Part shown: piece by piece, positions 26,401 to 39,578 of the stretch
Layout: each line of letters begins with the position of its first letter
Position numbering within the stretch: position 1 is the stretch's first letter
Source: Pseudarthrobacter polychromogenes
GTDB taxonomy: Bacteria > Actinomycetota > Actinomycetes > Actinomycetales > Micrococcaceae
Direction: 5' to 3'
Assembly (NCBI RefSeq): GCF_014644495.1
Contig: NZ_BMKU01000003.1
Span: forward strand, 182,690 to 246,689
DNA length: 64,000 bases
Position numbers and translations under genes: made by a program
Notes under the pieces: generated by a model
Told to the model about the DNA's origin: nothing
What the model saw: only the letters and a program-made list of their open reading frames with translations
Databases searched by the model: none

Positions 26401-27519
26401 ATGGCAAAAGACGTGAAGATCGAGCAGCTCTGGATCCCTGATTCACTCGAGGCGCCGGACGCTGCGGACTTCCTGGCCGCCGTCGAAGTGGGACGCAAAG
26501 TCCGCATGCAGACCTGGGGCAGCGACGACCTCGCCTACGGCCCCCTGGAAAAGCTCCTTGAGTTCGCGGATCCCTATGAGCGGCAGTTGATCCTCGTCGC
26601 CAAGGTGGACGGGGAGATCGTGGGCACCGTTGACATTGCCCTTCCCCTCACGGACAACCTGGACCTGGCGGAGTTCACCCTGGACATCCTGCCCGAGTTC
26701 CAGCGCCAGGGCGTCGGGAGGAGGCTGCTCCAGGCCGCCGAGCAGCTGGCCCGCAATGAAGGCCGCAGCATGATCCTGGTGGACACCAACCATCCGGGGG
26801 CGTCCCTGCACGAATTCGAACGTGCCCAGCTGGTCCCCGGATCGGGGCAGGGGTTCGTGCCGTTGGAGAGCCGCGAGGTGGAGTTCGCCCAACGAACCGG
26901 CTACACCCTGCAGCACATTGAGCAGTTCAGTTCGTGCCTGCTGCCGCTGGACTCGAAGCTGGTAGCGGACCTGCAGGCCGAAGCGGAGGACGCCAACAAT
27001 GGCCGGTACCGGCTGCACCATTGGACGGACCGGTGCCCTGACCGCTGGCTGGAGGCCGTTGCCGTCCTCGAAAACCAGGCCGGGGCCGACGTCGACCCCT
27101 CGCTGCACGTGCCGGTGGAGCAGGACATGGTGTTCGACGGCGCCATCCTCCGGGAGGCCGAAGACGTTGCCATTGCGCAGGGCCGGCGGACGGTGGTCAC
27201 CGCCGTCGAGCATCTCGCCACCGGGGCGCTGGTGGGCCTGACCACCATCACTGTGCTGGCCCACCGCGCCGACGTGGTTTTCCAGGACGATACCCTCGTC
27301 CTGCAGGAGCACCGCGGGAACAAACTCGGGCTCCTGATCAAGGTGGCGAACATGGAACGGCTGACGGAGCAGTTTCCTGATGCCCGGGTCATCTACACCT
27401 GGAACGCGCCGGAAAACCGTTACCTCCTGACCGTCAACCAGCAATTGGGATTCCGGACCGCGGGCGTGACGGGAATCTGGCAGAAGGAGCTTCCGCACCT
27501 TGGCACCAGCAACAGCTGA
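26401..27519 (+). CDS. double-domain GNAT acetyltransferase (second of tandem pair)
   Basis: The product is 372 residues from ATG 26401, seven bases after the first paralogue. The first GNAT fold has FTLDILPEFQRQGVGRRLLQ; the second has DTLVLQEHRGNKLGLLIKVAN and TWNAPENRYLLTVNQQLGF. Both terminal halves align segment by segment with the preceding protein (LIKVAN, TWNA-EN, GF, WQK), supporting duplication. A reading from 26335 would overlap the first gene and is less likely. The substrate is unknown. Confidence 0.86.
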   Translation: MAKDVKIEQLWIPDSLEAPDAADFLAAVEVGRKVRMQTWGSDDLAYGPLEKLLEFADPYERQLILVAKVDGEIVGTVDIALPLTDNLDLAEFTLDILPEFQRQGVGRRLLQAAEQLARNEGRSMILVDTNHPGASLHEFERAQLVPGSGQGFVPLESREVEFAQRTGYTLQHIEQFSSCLLPLDSKLVADLQAEAEDANNGRYRLHHWTDRCPDRWLEAVAVLENQAGADVDPSLHVPVEQDMVFDGAILREAEDVAIAQGRRTVVTAVEHLATGALVGLTTITVLAHRADVVFQDDTLVLQEHRGNKLGLLIKVANMERLTEQFPDARVIYTWNAPENRYLLTVNQQLGFRTAGVTGIWQKELPHLGTSNS

Positions 27520-27527
27520 CTGCCGAT

Positions 27528-27556
27528 TTGGCGGAGCGGCGGGACCTCCCTTAGAC
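27528..27556 (+). promoter_or_regulatory. promoter of rplJL
   Basis: TTGGCG (27528-27533) and TTAGAC (27551-27556) are separated by exactly 17 bases, just after the GNAT stop. The start point would lie near 27563, giving a leader of about 250 bases that contains the attenuator below. Confidence 0.7.
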
Positions 27557-27574
27557 TGGGATGACCAAAGACCG

Positions 27575-27757
27575 TCGGTTGTTGGAAATCCACTCCCCTG
27601 AGCATGGCTCAAATCTGCAGTTCTGCGCGGGGGAATGAAGCGGGTTTCCGGACGAAGGACCCTCAACGCAGGGCGGCCGGCGCAGGTGAACGAAGCAAAG
27701 CTCCACGGGATACCTGTGTTGAGCCAAGCCCCGTGCATCTGCGCGGGGCGTTTTTAG
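27575..27757 (+). promoter_or_regulatory. candidate L10 leader with intrinsic attenuator
   Basis: This leader between the rplJ promoter and rplJ contains a GAACGAAGCAAAGCTC segment. It ends in a terminator-type hairpin: GCCCCGTGC (27728-27736), loop ATCT, GCGCGGGGC (27741-27749), then GTTTTTAG. A terminator upstream of rplJ is expected for L10-leader control, in which L10(L12)4 binding to the leader favours termination. The hairpin is clear; the L10-binding fold is inferred from position. Confidence 0.7.
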
Positions 27758-27815
27758 TTTTAGCTCATCCGAGCGGGGACCGTCGAATACCGGCACTATC
27801 CCCGGAAGGAGGGTT

Positions 27816-28406
27816 ATGGCAACGCCTACCAAGGTTTCAGCAGTAGCTGAGATCACTAACGATTTCAAGGAATCGAACGCCGCTGTCCTGACCGAATACC
27901 GTGGGCTCACCGTTGCACAGCTCAAGCAGCTGCGTGTTTCTCTCGGCCAGGACACCAAGTTCGCGGTCGTCAAGAACACCCTGACCGCCATTGCAGCCAA
28001 GGAAGCCGGCGTTGAAGCATTCAACGACCAGCTCTCCGGCCCCACTGCAATCGCGTTCATCAAGGGTGACGCAGTTGCCGCTGCCAAGAGCCTGACGGAT
28101 TTTGCCAAGACCAACAAGCAGCTGGTCATCAAGACCGGTTACTTCGAGGGCAAGGCACTGAACGCCAGCGAGGTTGCCGCACTGGCAGCTCTCGAGTCCC
28201 GCGAGCTGCAGCTCGCCAAGGTTGCAGGCGTCCTCAAGGCCCCTGCCGCCGCCGCTGCACGCATCATTGACGCTCTGCGCCTCAAGCTTGAAGAAGAGAA
28301 CGGTGCACCGGCAGCTGCCGAGGCGCCCGCCGCTGAAGAAGCTCCCGCCGCAGAAGCAGCAGAGACCGAAGCTCCGGCCGAAGCCGCAGCCACCGAAGAG
28401 AACTAA
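27816..28406 (+). CDS. rplJ: 50S ribosomal protein L10
   Basis: Forms the base of the L7/L12 stalk. The 196-residue protein starts MATPTKVSAVAEITNDF and has the L10 core with EYRGLTVAQLKQLR and KNTLTAIAAKEAGVEAF. It ends in an Ala/Glu-rich tail of about 30 residues ([20 protein letters not shown]) beyond the usual 165-175. The ATG has AAGGAGG five bases upstream. rplL follows at 75 bases in the same unit. Confidence 0.97.
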   Translation: MATPTKVSAVAEITNDFKESNAAVLTEYRGLTVAQLKQLRVSLGQDTKFAVVKNTLTAIAAKEAGVEAFNDQLSGPTAIAFIKGDAVAAAKSLTDFAKTNKQLVIKTGYFEGKALNASEVAALAALESRELQLAKVAGVLKAPAAAAARIIDALRLKLEEENGAPAAAEAPAAEEAPAAEAAETEAPAEAAATEEN

Positions 28407-28481
28407 CTCTCTTTTAGACCAGACTCCGGTGTGAAGCACGGCCGCGTGCCGCTGAACGCCACAACAGGAAGGACGCCTACC

Positions 28482-28856
28482 ATGGCGAAGCTCACCAACG
28501 AAGAGCTCATTGAAGCTTTCAAGGAACTGACCATCATCGAGCTCTCCGAGTTCGTCAAGCTCTTCGAAGAGACCTTCGAAGTTACCGCTGCTGCTGTTGC
28601 TGTTGCTGGCCCCGCCGGCGCTGCTGCTGAAGAGGTTGAAGAGAAGACTGACTTCGACGTCGTCCTCGAAGCTGCCGGCGACAAGAAGATCGCAGTGATC
28701 AAGGAAGTTCGCGCCATCACTTCCCTGGGCCTCAAGGAAGCCAAGGACCTCGTTGACAGCGCTCCCAAGGCTGTCCTCGAAGGTGCAACCAAGGAAGCTG
28801 CCGAGAAGGCCAAGGAGCAGCTCGAGGCTGCAGGCGCAACCGTTACCCTCAAGTAG
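28482..28856 (+). CDS. rplL: 50S ribosomal protein L7/L12
   Basis: The multicopy stalk protein that recruits translational GTPases. The product is 124 residues from ATG 28482: the dimerisation N-terminus ([20 protein letters not shown]), an Ala-rich hinge, and the C-terminal factor-binding domain with [20 protein letters not shown]. An in-frame ATG at 28431 would add 17 residues without conservation. It is followed by a strong terminator. Confidence 0.98.
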   Translation: MAKLTNEELIEAFKELTIIELSEFVKLFEETFEVTAAAVAVAGPAGAAAEEVEEKTDFDVVLEAAGDKKIAVIKEVRAITSLGLKEAKDLVDSAPKAVLEGATKEAAEKAKEQLEAAGATVTLK

Positions 28857-28873
28857 TAACGCGCTTTTTCCTC

Positions 28874-28909
28874 AGGAAGCCCCGTCCACGTTTGTGGGCG
28901 GGGCTTCCT
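28874..28909. terminator. bidirectional terminator between rplL and ybaK
   Basis: A 16-bp stem (28874-28889 with 28894-28909, one G-U pair) has a GTTT loop. It separates the plus-strand rplL from the convergent ybaK gene. The right side runs into a 20-bp tandem duplication (28901-28940) that also covers the end of ybaK. Confidence 0.8.
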
Positions 28910-28940
28910 GCTTTAAAGCGGGGCTTCCTGCTTTAAAGCG
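28901..28940. repeat. exact 20-bp tandem duplication
   Basis: The 20-mer at 28901-28920 is repeated exactly at 28921-28940. It straddles the right arm of the rplL terminator and the last codons of ybaK. Being 20 bases, it shifts the ybaK frame and supplies its present TAA stop at 28913-28915. Confidence 0.9.
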
Positions 28941-29431
28941 GGATCGGAAATATCCGCTACAACAGCGTCCAGGGCAGCGGTCAGGGCATCCGCGTCCACG
29001 AAGGCGCTGTAGCCGTGGGCGCCCGCGCCCATCGAGATCCGGCGCCCGGTGATGGTGGCGTCCGCGTAGACCGGCCAGCTGGTGGTGCTGCCCAGCGGCG
29101 TAATGGTGCCGCGCTCATACCCAGTCGCCTCCAGGGCCATGTCCGCGGGCGGCAGCGACAGCTTGTTGACACCCACCAGGGTTCGCAGTTTGGGCCACGA
29201 GATCTGGCGGTCGCCGGGGATCAGCGCAAACAGGAAAGTACCATCCTTGTGCTTGACCACCAGCGACTTGACGATGTCCGCAGGGCTGATGCCCAGAATG
29301 CCGGCCGCCTCTTCGAGGCTCCTGGCGGCCGGCCGTTCCACGATGTCCACCGCCAGCCCGCGGGCGGAGGCGTCGGCCAGGAACCGTCCGTGTCCGGCGC
29401 CGTCCGCCCCGCTCAAAACCGGGCCCGCCAT
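28913..29431 (-). CDS. ybaK: YbaK/EbsC-family aminoacyl-tRNA deacylase
   Basis: Family members hydrolyse mischarged tRNAs such as Cys-tRNA(Pro). The 172-residue protein has the fold's core: SPADIVKSLVVKHKDGTFLF with the conserved Lys of the VKTL/VKSL motif, ISWPKLRTLVGVNKL, and GYERGTITPLG. The ATG at 29431 overlaps the thiolase stop by one base (TGATG), so the two are coupled. The C-terminus (DPALKQEAPL) is encoded by the 20-bp tandem duplication. The exact tRNA substrate is not determined. Confidence 0.87.
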   Translation of the reverse strand: MAGPVLSGADGAGHGRFLADASARGLAVDIVERPAARSLEEAAGILGISPADIVKSLVVKHKDGTFLFALIPGDRQISWPKLRTLVGVNKLSLPPADMALEATGYERGTITPLGSTTSWPVYADATITGRRISMGAGAHGYSAFVDADALTAALDAVVADISDPALKQEAPL

Positions 29432-30630
29432 CAGTCGCGGTAGAGCAGGAGCGCTTCGCCCTGCCCGCCGCCGCCGCACAGGGACACGGCGGCCTTACCC
29501 GTTCCGCGGCGCTTCAGCTCATGCGCAGCATGGACGGCCAGCCGTGCGCCCGAGGCGCCGATGGGGTGGCCCAGCGCAATGGCGCCGCCGTGGATGTTGC
29601 ACTTCTCAAGCGGGTAGTCCAGGTCCTTGAGCGACTGAACGGCCACGGATCCGAAGGCTTCGTTAATCTCAATAAAGTCCAGGTCAGCTGTGGTCCAGCC
29701 TGCCCGTCCCAAGGCATTCTGGATGGCACTGGACGGCTGTGAGTGCAACGAGTTGTCCGGTCCGGCAACCTGCCCGGGTTTTCCGACGACGGCCAGATAT
29801 TCCAGGCCGTGTTCCTCGGCATAGCCGCGGGAGGCCAGCACCAGGGCTGCGGCCCCGTCCGAGAGGGGAGAGGAGTTCCCTGCGGTGATGGTCCCGTCCG
29901 TCACGAAAGCTGCGCGCAGCCCGGCGAGCGAATCCACGGAGGTGTTGGGGCGGACGCCCTCGTCAACGGAGACCACGAGTGGATCGCCCTTGCGCTGCTT
30001 GATGCTGACCGGGACGATTTCGTCGTCGAACGTTCCATTCTTGGCGGCCAGCGCTGCCCGCTGGTGGGACTGGGCGGCCACGTTGTCCTGCGATGTGCGG
30101 TCAATGCCCAGGGCCAAGTTGCGGGTCTCGGTGGACAGGCCCATGGACTGCCCGTCGAAAGCGTCCGTCAGGCCATCGTGCGCGGCAGCGTCCAGGGCCT
30201 GGATTGAACCGTAGGTCCAGCCCTGCCGCGAGCCGGGAAGCAGGTGCGGGGCCCGGGTCATGGATTCCTGGCCGCCGGCCACCACCACTGCCGCCTCGCC
30301 GCCGCGGATCATCCGGGCGGCATCGATCACCGCAGTGAGTCCTGACAGGCATACTTTGTTGATTGTCACGGCAGGGACGTCCCAGCCGATGCCGGCTCCA
30401 ATTGAACTTTGCCGGGCGGGGTTCTGGCCGGCACCGGCCTGCAGCACCTGGCCCATGATGACGGCTTCCACGTCGCCGGCATCCACGCCGCTCGCGTCCA
30501 GGGCGGCCTTGATGGCGCGGGAGCCCAATTCCACGGCGGTGAAGCTTGCCAGCTGCCCATTGATCCGGCCCTGCGGGGTGCGCGCTGCTGCGAGGATGAC
30601 AACGTCAGTGTTGTCACGGGAGTTGCCCAT
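29431..30630 (-). CDS. thiolase (acetyl-CoA C-acyltransferase)
   Basis: Condenses or cleaves acyl-CoA thioesters. The 399-residue enzyme has the nucleophile Cys94 (INKVCLSGLTA), the catalytic His in GHPIGASGAR and the second Cys in SLCGGGGQGEA. Sequence style fits biosynthetic or degradative acetoacetyl-CoA thiolases; which direction dominates cannot be read. ATG 30630 is chosen because GGAAGAG precedes it; an ATG five codons upstream lacks a site. It is coupled with ybaK. Confidence 0.93.
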   Translation of the reverse strand: MGNSRDNTDVVILAAARTPQGRINGQLASFTAVELGSRAIKAALDASGVDAGDVEAVIMGQVLQAGAGQNPARQSSIGAGIGWDVPAVTINKVCLSGLTAVIDAARMIRGGEAAVVVAGGQESMTRAPHLLPGSRQGWTYGSIQALDAAAHDGLTDAFDGQSMGLSTETRNLALGIDRTSQDNVAAQSHQRAALAAKNGTFDDEIVPVSIKQRKGDPLVVSVDEGVRPNTSVDSLAGLRAAFVTDGTITAGNSSPLSDGAAALVLASRGYAEEHGLEYLAVVGKPGQVAGPDNSLHSQPSSAIQNALGRAGWTTADLDFIEINEAFGSVAVQSLKDLDYPLEKCNIHGGAIALGHPIGASGARLAVHAAHELKRRGTGKAAVSLCGGGGQGEALLLYRD

Positions 30631-30912
30631 GGTTATCTCTTCCATTCCGTGTTCCGGTGTGTGCCACCAAGGCTATCGTGACCCTGGTCACCTAAGTATT
30701 CAAACGCCTGGCGCGCTATGTGCATTCCGCCGGCACGCTGAGGCGTGACCGGCACCGCAGCTTCCCGTGCAGCGGCCGCGGTGGCGGGGAGGCAGGGGAG
30801 AGGTCCCCATCCCCTGAACGTGCACGACGGCGGCGGCGTGCGTAGGGTGGACCGCGGACACTTTTGCAGGGGGAACCGCGGGTCCCTGCCCCGGGATGGT
30901 TGGAGCAGCAGC

Positions 30913-31386
30913 GTGAAAAAACTACTCGCCACGGCGGCAGCCGTCACCCTCGCAGCGCTCACAGCCTGTTCCGTATCCGTGCCTGACCAGGAAGCCGCCT
31001 CCGCGCCCCCATCCCAGCCGGAGCCAGGCCCCACCCGCACCAGCGGCGCCGTCGGCGGCAGCGCCGGGACGCCGTCGTCGTCCCCTGCCAGTGGCACCAA
31101 GGCAGCGTGCGAGCTCTTCAACTCCCTCTTTGAACGCTACGCGGCCGTTCCTTCCGGCAATTCCGAGGGCTACGAGGACATCTACCTGCAGGCTGAAGAG
31201 GCAAAGGGCACGGTGTCCGGCGACCTTCGCGGCCTGTTCGCATCACTGAGCCTGCTGGCCATTGACCATTCGGGTGCCGCCGGATCCGGCAGTGGGCCGG
31301 CGCAGGAGTCAGAAGACGCTGTCCGGGACGCCGTCTTTGCCAACGCCGGGACCTGCACGGACGCCGGGGTCACGCTGCGGCTGTAG
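30913..31386 (+). CDS. predicted lipoprotein
   Basis: The 157-residue protein starts at GTG 30913 with a short lipoprotein signal peptide (MKKLLATAAAVTLAALTAC); the lipobox LTAC puts the lipidated Cys at residue 19. A Pro/Ser/Gly-rich linker (to about 62) and a small helical domain with two further cysteines (KAACELF and AGTCTD) follow; these could form a disulfide outside the cell. I recognise no family. It stands alone between the thiolase and rpoB. Confidence 0.78.
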   Translation: MKKLLATAAAVTLAALTACSVSVPDQEAASAPPSQPEPGPTRTSGAVGGSAGTPSSSPASGTKAACELFNSLFERYAAVPSGNSEGYEDIYLQAEEAKGTVSGDLRGLFASLSLLAIDHSGAAGSGSGPAQESEDAVRDAVFANAGTCTDAGVTLRL

Positions 31387-31412
31387 TCCCGAAGAGGCGC
31401 GAAAACCGGTGC

Positions 31413-31441
31413 TTGCATTCCGGCCGGACATGGGGTAGACA
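31413..31441 (+). promoter_or_regulatory. promoter of rpoBC
   Basis: TTGCAT (31413-31418) and TAGACA (31436-31441) are spaced by exactly 17 bases. The leader to the rpoB start is about 230 bases and contains no obvious gene. This makes rpoBC an independent unit from rplJL, separated by inserted genes. Confidence 0.65.
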
Positions 31442-31679
31442 TGTAGGTTATTTTGCCGTATCGTAGATATTTGCGTCTTCCCTGTTTACCTTCAGCCTTC
31501 ATATAGCGGTGGGCTTTGCCTGGCAGCTGACAATCAACGTGCCGTCAACCACGTCACAGCATGGTCAGCGCGGGCCCCGGGTCATATAGCGGAACCGGAT
31601 GGTAGCACTGCGGAGCATTCCGCAGGGTGCACAGCGGGGGAGATCTGAAAACGCCTGAAGGTCTGTGGAAGGATCCCTC

Positions 31680-35189
<3,510 letters not shown>

Positions 35190-35196
35190 GGGGTCC

Positions 35197-35227
35197 GACG
35201 ACGGCGGGCTGAGCGTCCGCCGTCGTC
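35197..35227 (+). terminator. rpoB-rpoC intercistronic hairpin
   Basis: An 11-bp perfect stem (35197-35207 with 35217-35227) has a nine-base loop. It has no U-tract (CTCCTTCCC follows). It is more likely a processing or stability element, or a weak partial terminator, than a full stop, because rpoC has no separate promoter in view. Confidence 0.5.
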
Positions 35228-35290
35228 CTCCTTCCCTCATCCCGCACCCAAGACTTCAGAATTTAGAGAACAAGAGAGAACAGGGACCAT

Positions 35291-38200
35291 ATGTCCAGCG
35301 AATCCTCCTTCGGCCTCATGCAGATCGGCCTCGCCACCGCGGAAGACATCCGCGGCTGGTCTTACGGCGAGGTTAAGAAGCCGGAAACCATCAACTACCG
35401 CACGCTCAAGCCCGAGAAGGACGGCCTCTTCTGCGAGAAGATCTTCGGCCCTTCACGGGACTGGGAATGCTACTGCGGCAAGTACAAGCGCGTGCGCTTC
35501 AAGGGCATCATTTGTGAGCGTTGTGGCGTCGAGGTCACCCGCGCCAAGGTCCGCCGTGAGCGCATGGGCCACATCGAGCTGGCCGCTCCCGTCACGCACA
35601 TCTGGTACTTCAAGGGTGTTCCCTCACGTCTGGGCTACCTCCTTGACCTGGCACCGAAGGACCTCGAAAAGGTCATCTACTTCGCTGCCTACATGATCAC
35701 CAGCGTCGACGAAGCTGCCCGCCACGAGGAACTGCCCAACCTGCAGGTTGAGCACGACATCGAGAAGAAGCAGCTGATCGACAACCGCGACTCCGACATC
35801 GCGGCGATCGCCCGTGACCTCGAAGGCGAAATTGCGCGCCTTGAGGGTGAAGGTGCAAAGGCTGCCGACAAGAAGAAGGCCCGCGACTCCGCCGACCGCC
35901 AGATGGCCAACGTGCGTAAGCGTGCCGACGCCGACATCGAGCGCCTCGAGCAGGTCTGGGACCGCTTCAAGAACCTCAAGGTCGCCGACCTCGAAGGTGA
36001 CGAAGGCCTGTACCGCGAGCTGCGCGACCGCTACGGCATGTACTTCGAAGGCTCCATGGGTGCCGAAGCCATCAAGAAGCGTCTTGAAGGCTTCGACATG
36101 CAGGCCGAGTCGGACCTGCTGCGCGACATCATCGCCAACGGCAAGGGCCAGCGCAAAACCCGTGCCCTCAAGCGCCTGAAGGTGGTCAACGCGTTCCTGA
36201 CCACCAACAACAGCCCGCTTGGCATGGTCCTCGACGCCGTCCCGGTGATCCCGCCGGAACTGCGCCCCATGGTCCAGCTGGACGGTGGCCGCTTTGCGAC
36301 CTCCGACCTCAACGACCTGTACCGCCGCGTGATCAACCGCAACAACCGCCTTAAGCGCCTGCTTGACCTGGGCGCTCCGGAGATCATCGTCAACAACGAG
36401 AAGCGCATGCTTCAGGAAGCTGTTGACAGCCTCTTCGACAACGGCCGCCGCGGCCGTCCGGTCACCGGACCGGGCAACCGTCCGCTGAAGTCCCTGAGCG
36501 ACATGCTCAAGGGCAAGCAGGGCCGTTTCCGCCAGAACCTGCTCGGCAAGCGCGTGGACTACTCCGGCCGTTCGGTCATCGTCGTCGGCCCGCAGCTGAA
36601 GCTGCACCAGTGCGGCCTGCCCAAGCAGATGGCCCTGGAGCTCTTCAAGCCGTTCGTGATGAAGCGCCTGGTTGACCTCAACCACGCCCAGAACATCAAG
36701 TCGGCAAAGCGCATGGTTGAGCGTTACCGTCCGCAGGTCTGGGACGTGCTGGAAGAGATCATCACCGAACACCCGGTGCTGCTCAACCGTGCACCTACCC
36801 TGCACCGCCTCGGCATCCAGGCGTTCGAGCCGCAGCTTGTTGAAGGCAAGGCCATCCAGCTCCACCCGCTGGTTTGTGGCGCCTTCAACGCGGACTTCGA
36901 CGGCGACCAGATGGCAGTCCACCTGCCGCTGAGCCCCGAAGCCCAGGCTGAGGCCCGCATCCTGATGCTGTCCTCGAACAACATCCTGAAGCCCTCTGAC
37001 GGACGTCCGGTCACCCTGCCTTCGCAGGATATGATCATCGGCCTCTACCACCTGACCACCAAGCGCAAGGGTTCAGCTGGCGAAGGCCGCATCTTCGGTT
37101 CGGTCTCGGAAGCCATCATGGCGTTCGACGCCCGCGAGCTGCACCTGAACTCGCAGGTCAAGATCCGCCTCGAAGGCTTCGTGCCGTACGCCGGGTGGGA
37201 AGCTCCGGAAGGCTGGGAGCAGGGTCAGCCCGCGCTCGTCCAGACCTCCCTGGGCCAGGTCCTCTTCAACGAGACCCTGCCCGAGGACTACCCCTGGGTT
37301 GAGGCTGTTGCCGACAAGGGCGAACTGTCCCGCATCGTCAACGACCTCGCCGAGCGCTACCCGAAGGTCGTCACCGCGGCAACGCTGGACAACCTGAAGG
37401 ATGCCGGTTTCTACTGGGCCACGCGTTCAGGCGTCACCGTCGCCATCTCGGACATCGAGGTTCCGGCTGCGAAGCCGGCGATCCTCGCCGGTTACGAGGA
37501 GCGGGCCGCCAAGATCCAGGGCCAGTACGACAAGGGCCTGATCGACGACGACGAGCGTCGCCAGGAACTGATCGAGATCTGGAACAAGGCAACCAACGAG
37601 ATCGCCCAGGCAATGCGCGACAGCCTGTCTCCGATGAACACCATCAACCGCATGGTGTCCTCCGGTGCACGTGGTAACTGGATGCAGGTCCGCCAGATCG
37701 CGGGTATCCGTGGCCTGGTGGCCAACCCGAAGGGTGAAATTATTCCCCGTCCCATCAAGTCCTCCTACCGCGAGGGCCTGTCGGTTCTGGAATACTTCAT
37801 CGCCACGCACGGTGCCCGTAAGGGCCTGGCTGACACCGCACTGCGTACCGCCAACTCGGGTTACCTGACCCGTCGCCTGGTGGACGTCTCCCAGGATGTC
37901 ATCGTCCGCGAAGAGGACTGCGGCACCGAGCGTGGCCTGGTCACGCCCATCGCCGTCGCCGATTCCAACGGTGAGCTGGTCCTGGACGAGAACGTCGAGA
38001 ACAGTGCATACGCACGTACGCTCGCCGTCGACGTCGTTGACTCCGAGGGCAAGGTCCTCGCAGCCGCCGGCACCGACTGCGGTGACGTGGTGATCGATGA
38101 GCTGTTCAAGGCAGGCATCACCGAGGTCAAGGTCCGTTCCGTACTCACCTGTGAGTCCAGCGTTGGAACCTGCGCACTGTGCTACGGCCGTTCGCTGGCA

Positions 38201-39190
38201 ACCGGCAAGACCGTGGACATCGGCGAGGCCGTAGGCATCATCGCCGCACAGTCCATCGGTGAGCCCGGTACCCAGCTGACCATGCGTACGTTCCACACCG
38301 GTGGTGCTGTATCCGCCAGCGGTGGCGACGACATCACCCAGGGTCTGCCCCGTATCCAGGAGCTCTTCGAAGCCCGTACTCCGAAGGGTGTCGCACCGAT
38401 TGCTGAAGCAGCCGGCCGCATCACCATCGAAGAGTCCGAGCGCCAGATGCGCCTGGTCATCACCCCCGATGACGGAACCGAAGAGATCGCGTACCCGGTC
38501 CTGCGCCGTTCACGCCTGCTGATCGAGGACGGCGACCACGTCACCGTCGGCCAGAAGCTGATCAACGGTCCGGTGGATCCCAAGCAGGTCCTGCGCATCA
38601 TGGGTCCGCGTGCGGCACAGAAGTTCCTGGTGGACGAAGTCCAGGGCGTGTACCGGAGCCAGGGCATCGGTATCCACGACAAGCACGTCGAGGTTATCGT
38701 CCGCCAGATGCTGCGCCGCGTCACGGTCATCGAGTCCGGCGAATCGGACCTGCTGCCCGGCGAGCTCGCCGAGCGCAGCCGCTTCGAGGATGCCAACCGC
38801 CGCGTTGTGTCCGAGGGAAAGACTCCGGCTTCCGGACGTCCCGAGCTCATGGGCATCACCAAGGCGTCCCTGGCAACCGAGTCCTGGCTGTCCGCAGCTT
38901 CCTTCCAGGAGACCACCCGCGTCCTGACGCAGGCGGCCATGGAAGGCAAGAGCGACCCGCTGCTCGGCCTCAAGGAAAACGTCATCATCGGTAAGCTGAT
39001 CCCGGCCGGCACGGGCCTCCCGCGCTACACCGAGGTCACCGTCGAGCCCACTGAGGAAGCAAAGGCCAACCTGTTCACCGGCCCCAGCGCGTTCAGTGAC
39101 TTCTCGTACGACACCCTGGGTGGGGACGGAGCCCCCGAGTTCCACGCCATCCCGCTGGATGACTACGACCTGGGCAACGACTTCCGCTAA
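35291..39190 (+). CDS. rpoC: RNA polymerase subunit beta prime
   Basis: The 1299-residue subunit holds the catalytic Mg: [20 protein letters not shown] is intact. The N-terminal zinc site is CYCGKY plus CERCGVEV, the second zinc site is CGTERG plus [13 protein letters not shown], and the trigger loop region [20 protein letters not shown] is complete. A charged coiled-coil insert (about residues 155-220) is typical of actinobacteria. The ATG has AGAGAACAGGG upstream. It is followed by a terminator. Confidence 0.98.
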   Translation: MSSESSFGLMQIGLATAEDIRGWSYGEVKKPETINYRTLKPEKDGLFCEKIFGPSRDWECYCGKYKRVRFKGIICERCGVEVTRAKVRRERMGHIELAAPVTHIWYFKGVPSRLGYLLDLAPKDLEKVIYFAAYMITSVDEAARHEELPNLQVEHDIEKKQLIDNRDSDIAAIARDLEGEIARLEGEGAKAADKKKARDSADRQMANVRKRADADIERLEQVWDRFKNLKVADLEGDEGLYRELRDRYGMYFEGSMGAEAIKKRLEGFDMQAESDLLRDIIANGKGQRKTRALKRLKVVNAFLTTNNSPLGMVLDAVPVIPPELRPMVQLDGGRFATSDLNDLYRRVINRNNRLKRLLDLGAPEIIVNNEKRMLQEAVDSLFDNGRRGRPVTGPGNRPLKSLSDMLKGKQGRFRQNLLGKRVDYSGRSVIVVGPQLKLHQCGLPKQMALELFKPFVMKRLVDLNHAQNIKSAKRMVERYRPQVWDVLEEIITEHPVLLNRAPTLHRLGIQAFEPQLVEGKAIQLHPLVCGAFNADFDGDQMAVHLPLSPEAQAEARILMLSSNNILKPSDGRPVTLPSQDMIIGLYHLTTKRKGSAGEGRIFGSVSEAIMAFDARELHLNSQVKIRLEGFVPYAGWEAPEGWEQGQPALVQTSLGQVLFNETLPEDYPWVEAVADKGELSRIVNDLAERYPKVVTAATLDNLKDAGFYWATRSGVTVAISDIEVPAAKPAILAGYEERAAKIQGQYDKGLIDDDERRQELIEIWNKATNEIAQAMRDSLSPMNTINRMVSSGARGNWMQVRQIAGIRGLVANPKGEIIPRPIKSSYREGLSVLEYFIATHGARKGLADTALRTANSGYLTRRLVDVSQDVIVREEDCGTERGLVTPIAVADSNGELVLDENVENSAYARTLAVDVVDSEGKVLAAAGTDCGDVVIDELFKAGITEVKVRSVLTCESSVGTCALCYGRSLATGKTVDIGEAVGIIAAQSIGEPGTQLTMRTFHTGGAVSASGGDDITQGLPRIQELFEARTPKGVAPIAEAAGRITIEESERQMRLVITPDDGTEEIAYPVLRRSRLLIEDGDHVTVGQKLINGPVDPKQVLRIMGPRAAQKFLVDEVQGVYRSQGIGIHDKHVEVIVRQMLRRVTVIESGESDLLPGELAERSRFEDANRRVVSEGKTPASGRPELMGITKASLATESWLSAASFQETTRVLTQAAMEGKSDPLLGLKENVIIGKLIPAGTGLPRYTEVTVEPTEEAKANLFTGPSAFSDFSYDTLGGDGAPEFHAIPLDDYDLGNDFR

Positions 39191-39211
39191 AACCGGAAAT
39201 GCCTGACGCAA

Positions 39212-39245
39212 GGATGGTCCTTCACCGCAAGGTGGGGGACCATCC
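39212..39245 (+). terminator. terminator after rpoC
   Basis: GGATGGTCC (39212-39220) pairs with GGACCATCC (39237-39245), with an inner CACC/GGTG stem. CCGTTTAA follows. It ends the rpoBC unit 22 bases after the stop. Confidence 0.75.
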
Positions 39246-39578
39246 CCGTTTAACCCCGCCGATTAAGGGGTAGGGGCCGTCCATGCTAGACTTGTTACCA
39301 ATTGTTATTGTGGCAGTGGATGAGTGCGCCGGTTCCAGCTTTAGGGCTGAGCCAGAGCGACGTTTCCGGTTTGCAGGGTTCTTGTGCAACGTATGCCACA
39401 TTTTTGCATGCCTAGGGGCCATTGAAGACGCGAGTCAGGTCATGCCCTACGTATGCGATCCGACTATTAAGGCTTCGCCTTCGCCGCCATGGAGACCTTC
39501 TTCAAGGCCCAGGCGGCGGGGCAACGCAAAGGAGAGTGGCTGGAAGCGGCCACTCCGGATAAAACGGAGAACACGAGA
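39246..39578 (+). promoter_or_regulatory. promoter and leader of rpsL-rpsG-fusA
   Basis: Extended -10 TGCTAGACT (TAGACT at 39287-39292) is the best start signal; the -35 is poor (TAAGGG). About 280 bases of leader follow before the rpsL GTG, unusually long. An in-frame ATG at 39489 would extend S12 by 30 unconserved residues and is not supported. Confidence 0.5.

Noticed and set aside
35197..35227. full terminator separating rpoB from rpoC
   Set aside because: The hairpin has no U-tract and rpoC has no promoter of its own in view, so complete termination is unlikely.
39489..39578. N-terminal extension of S12
   Set aside because: S12 starts at GTG 39579 with GGAGA correctly spaced; the extra 30 residues match nothing in the family.
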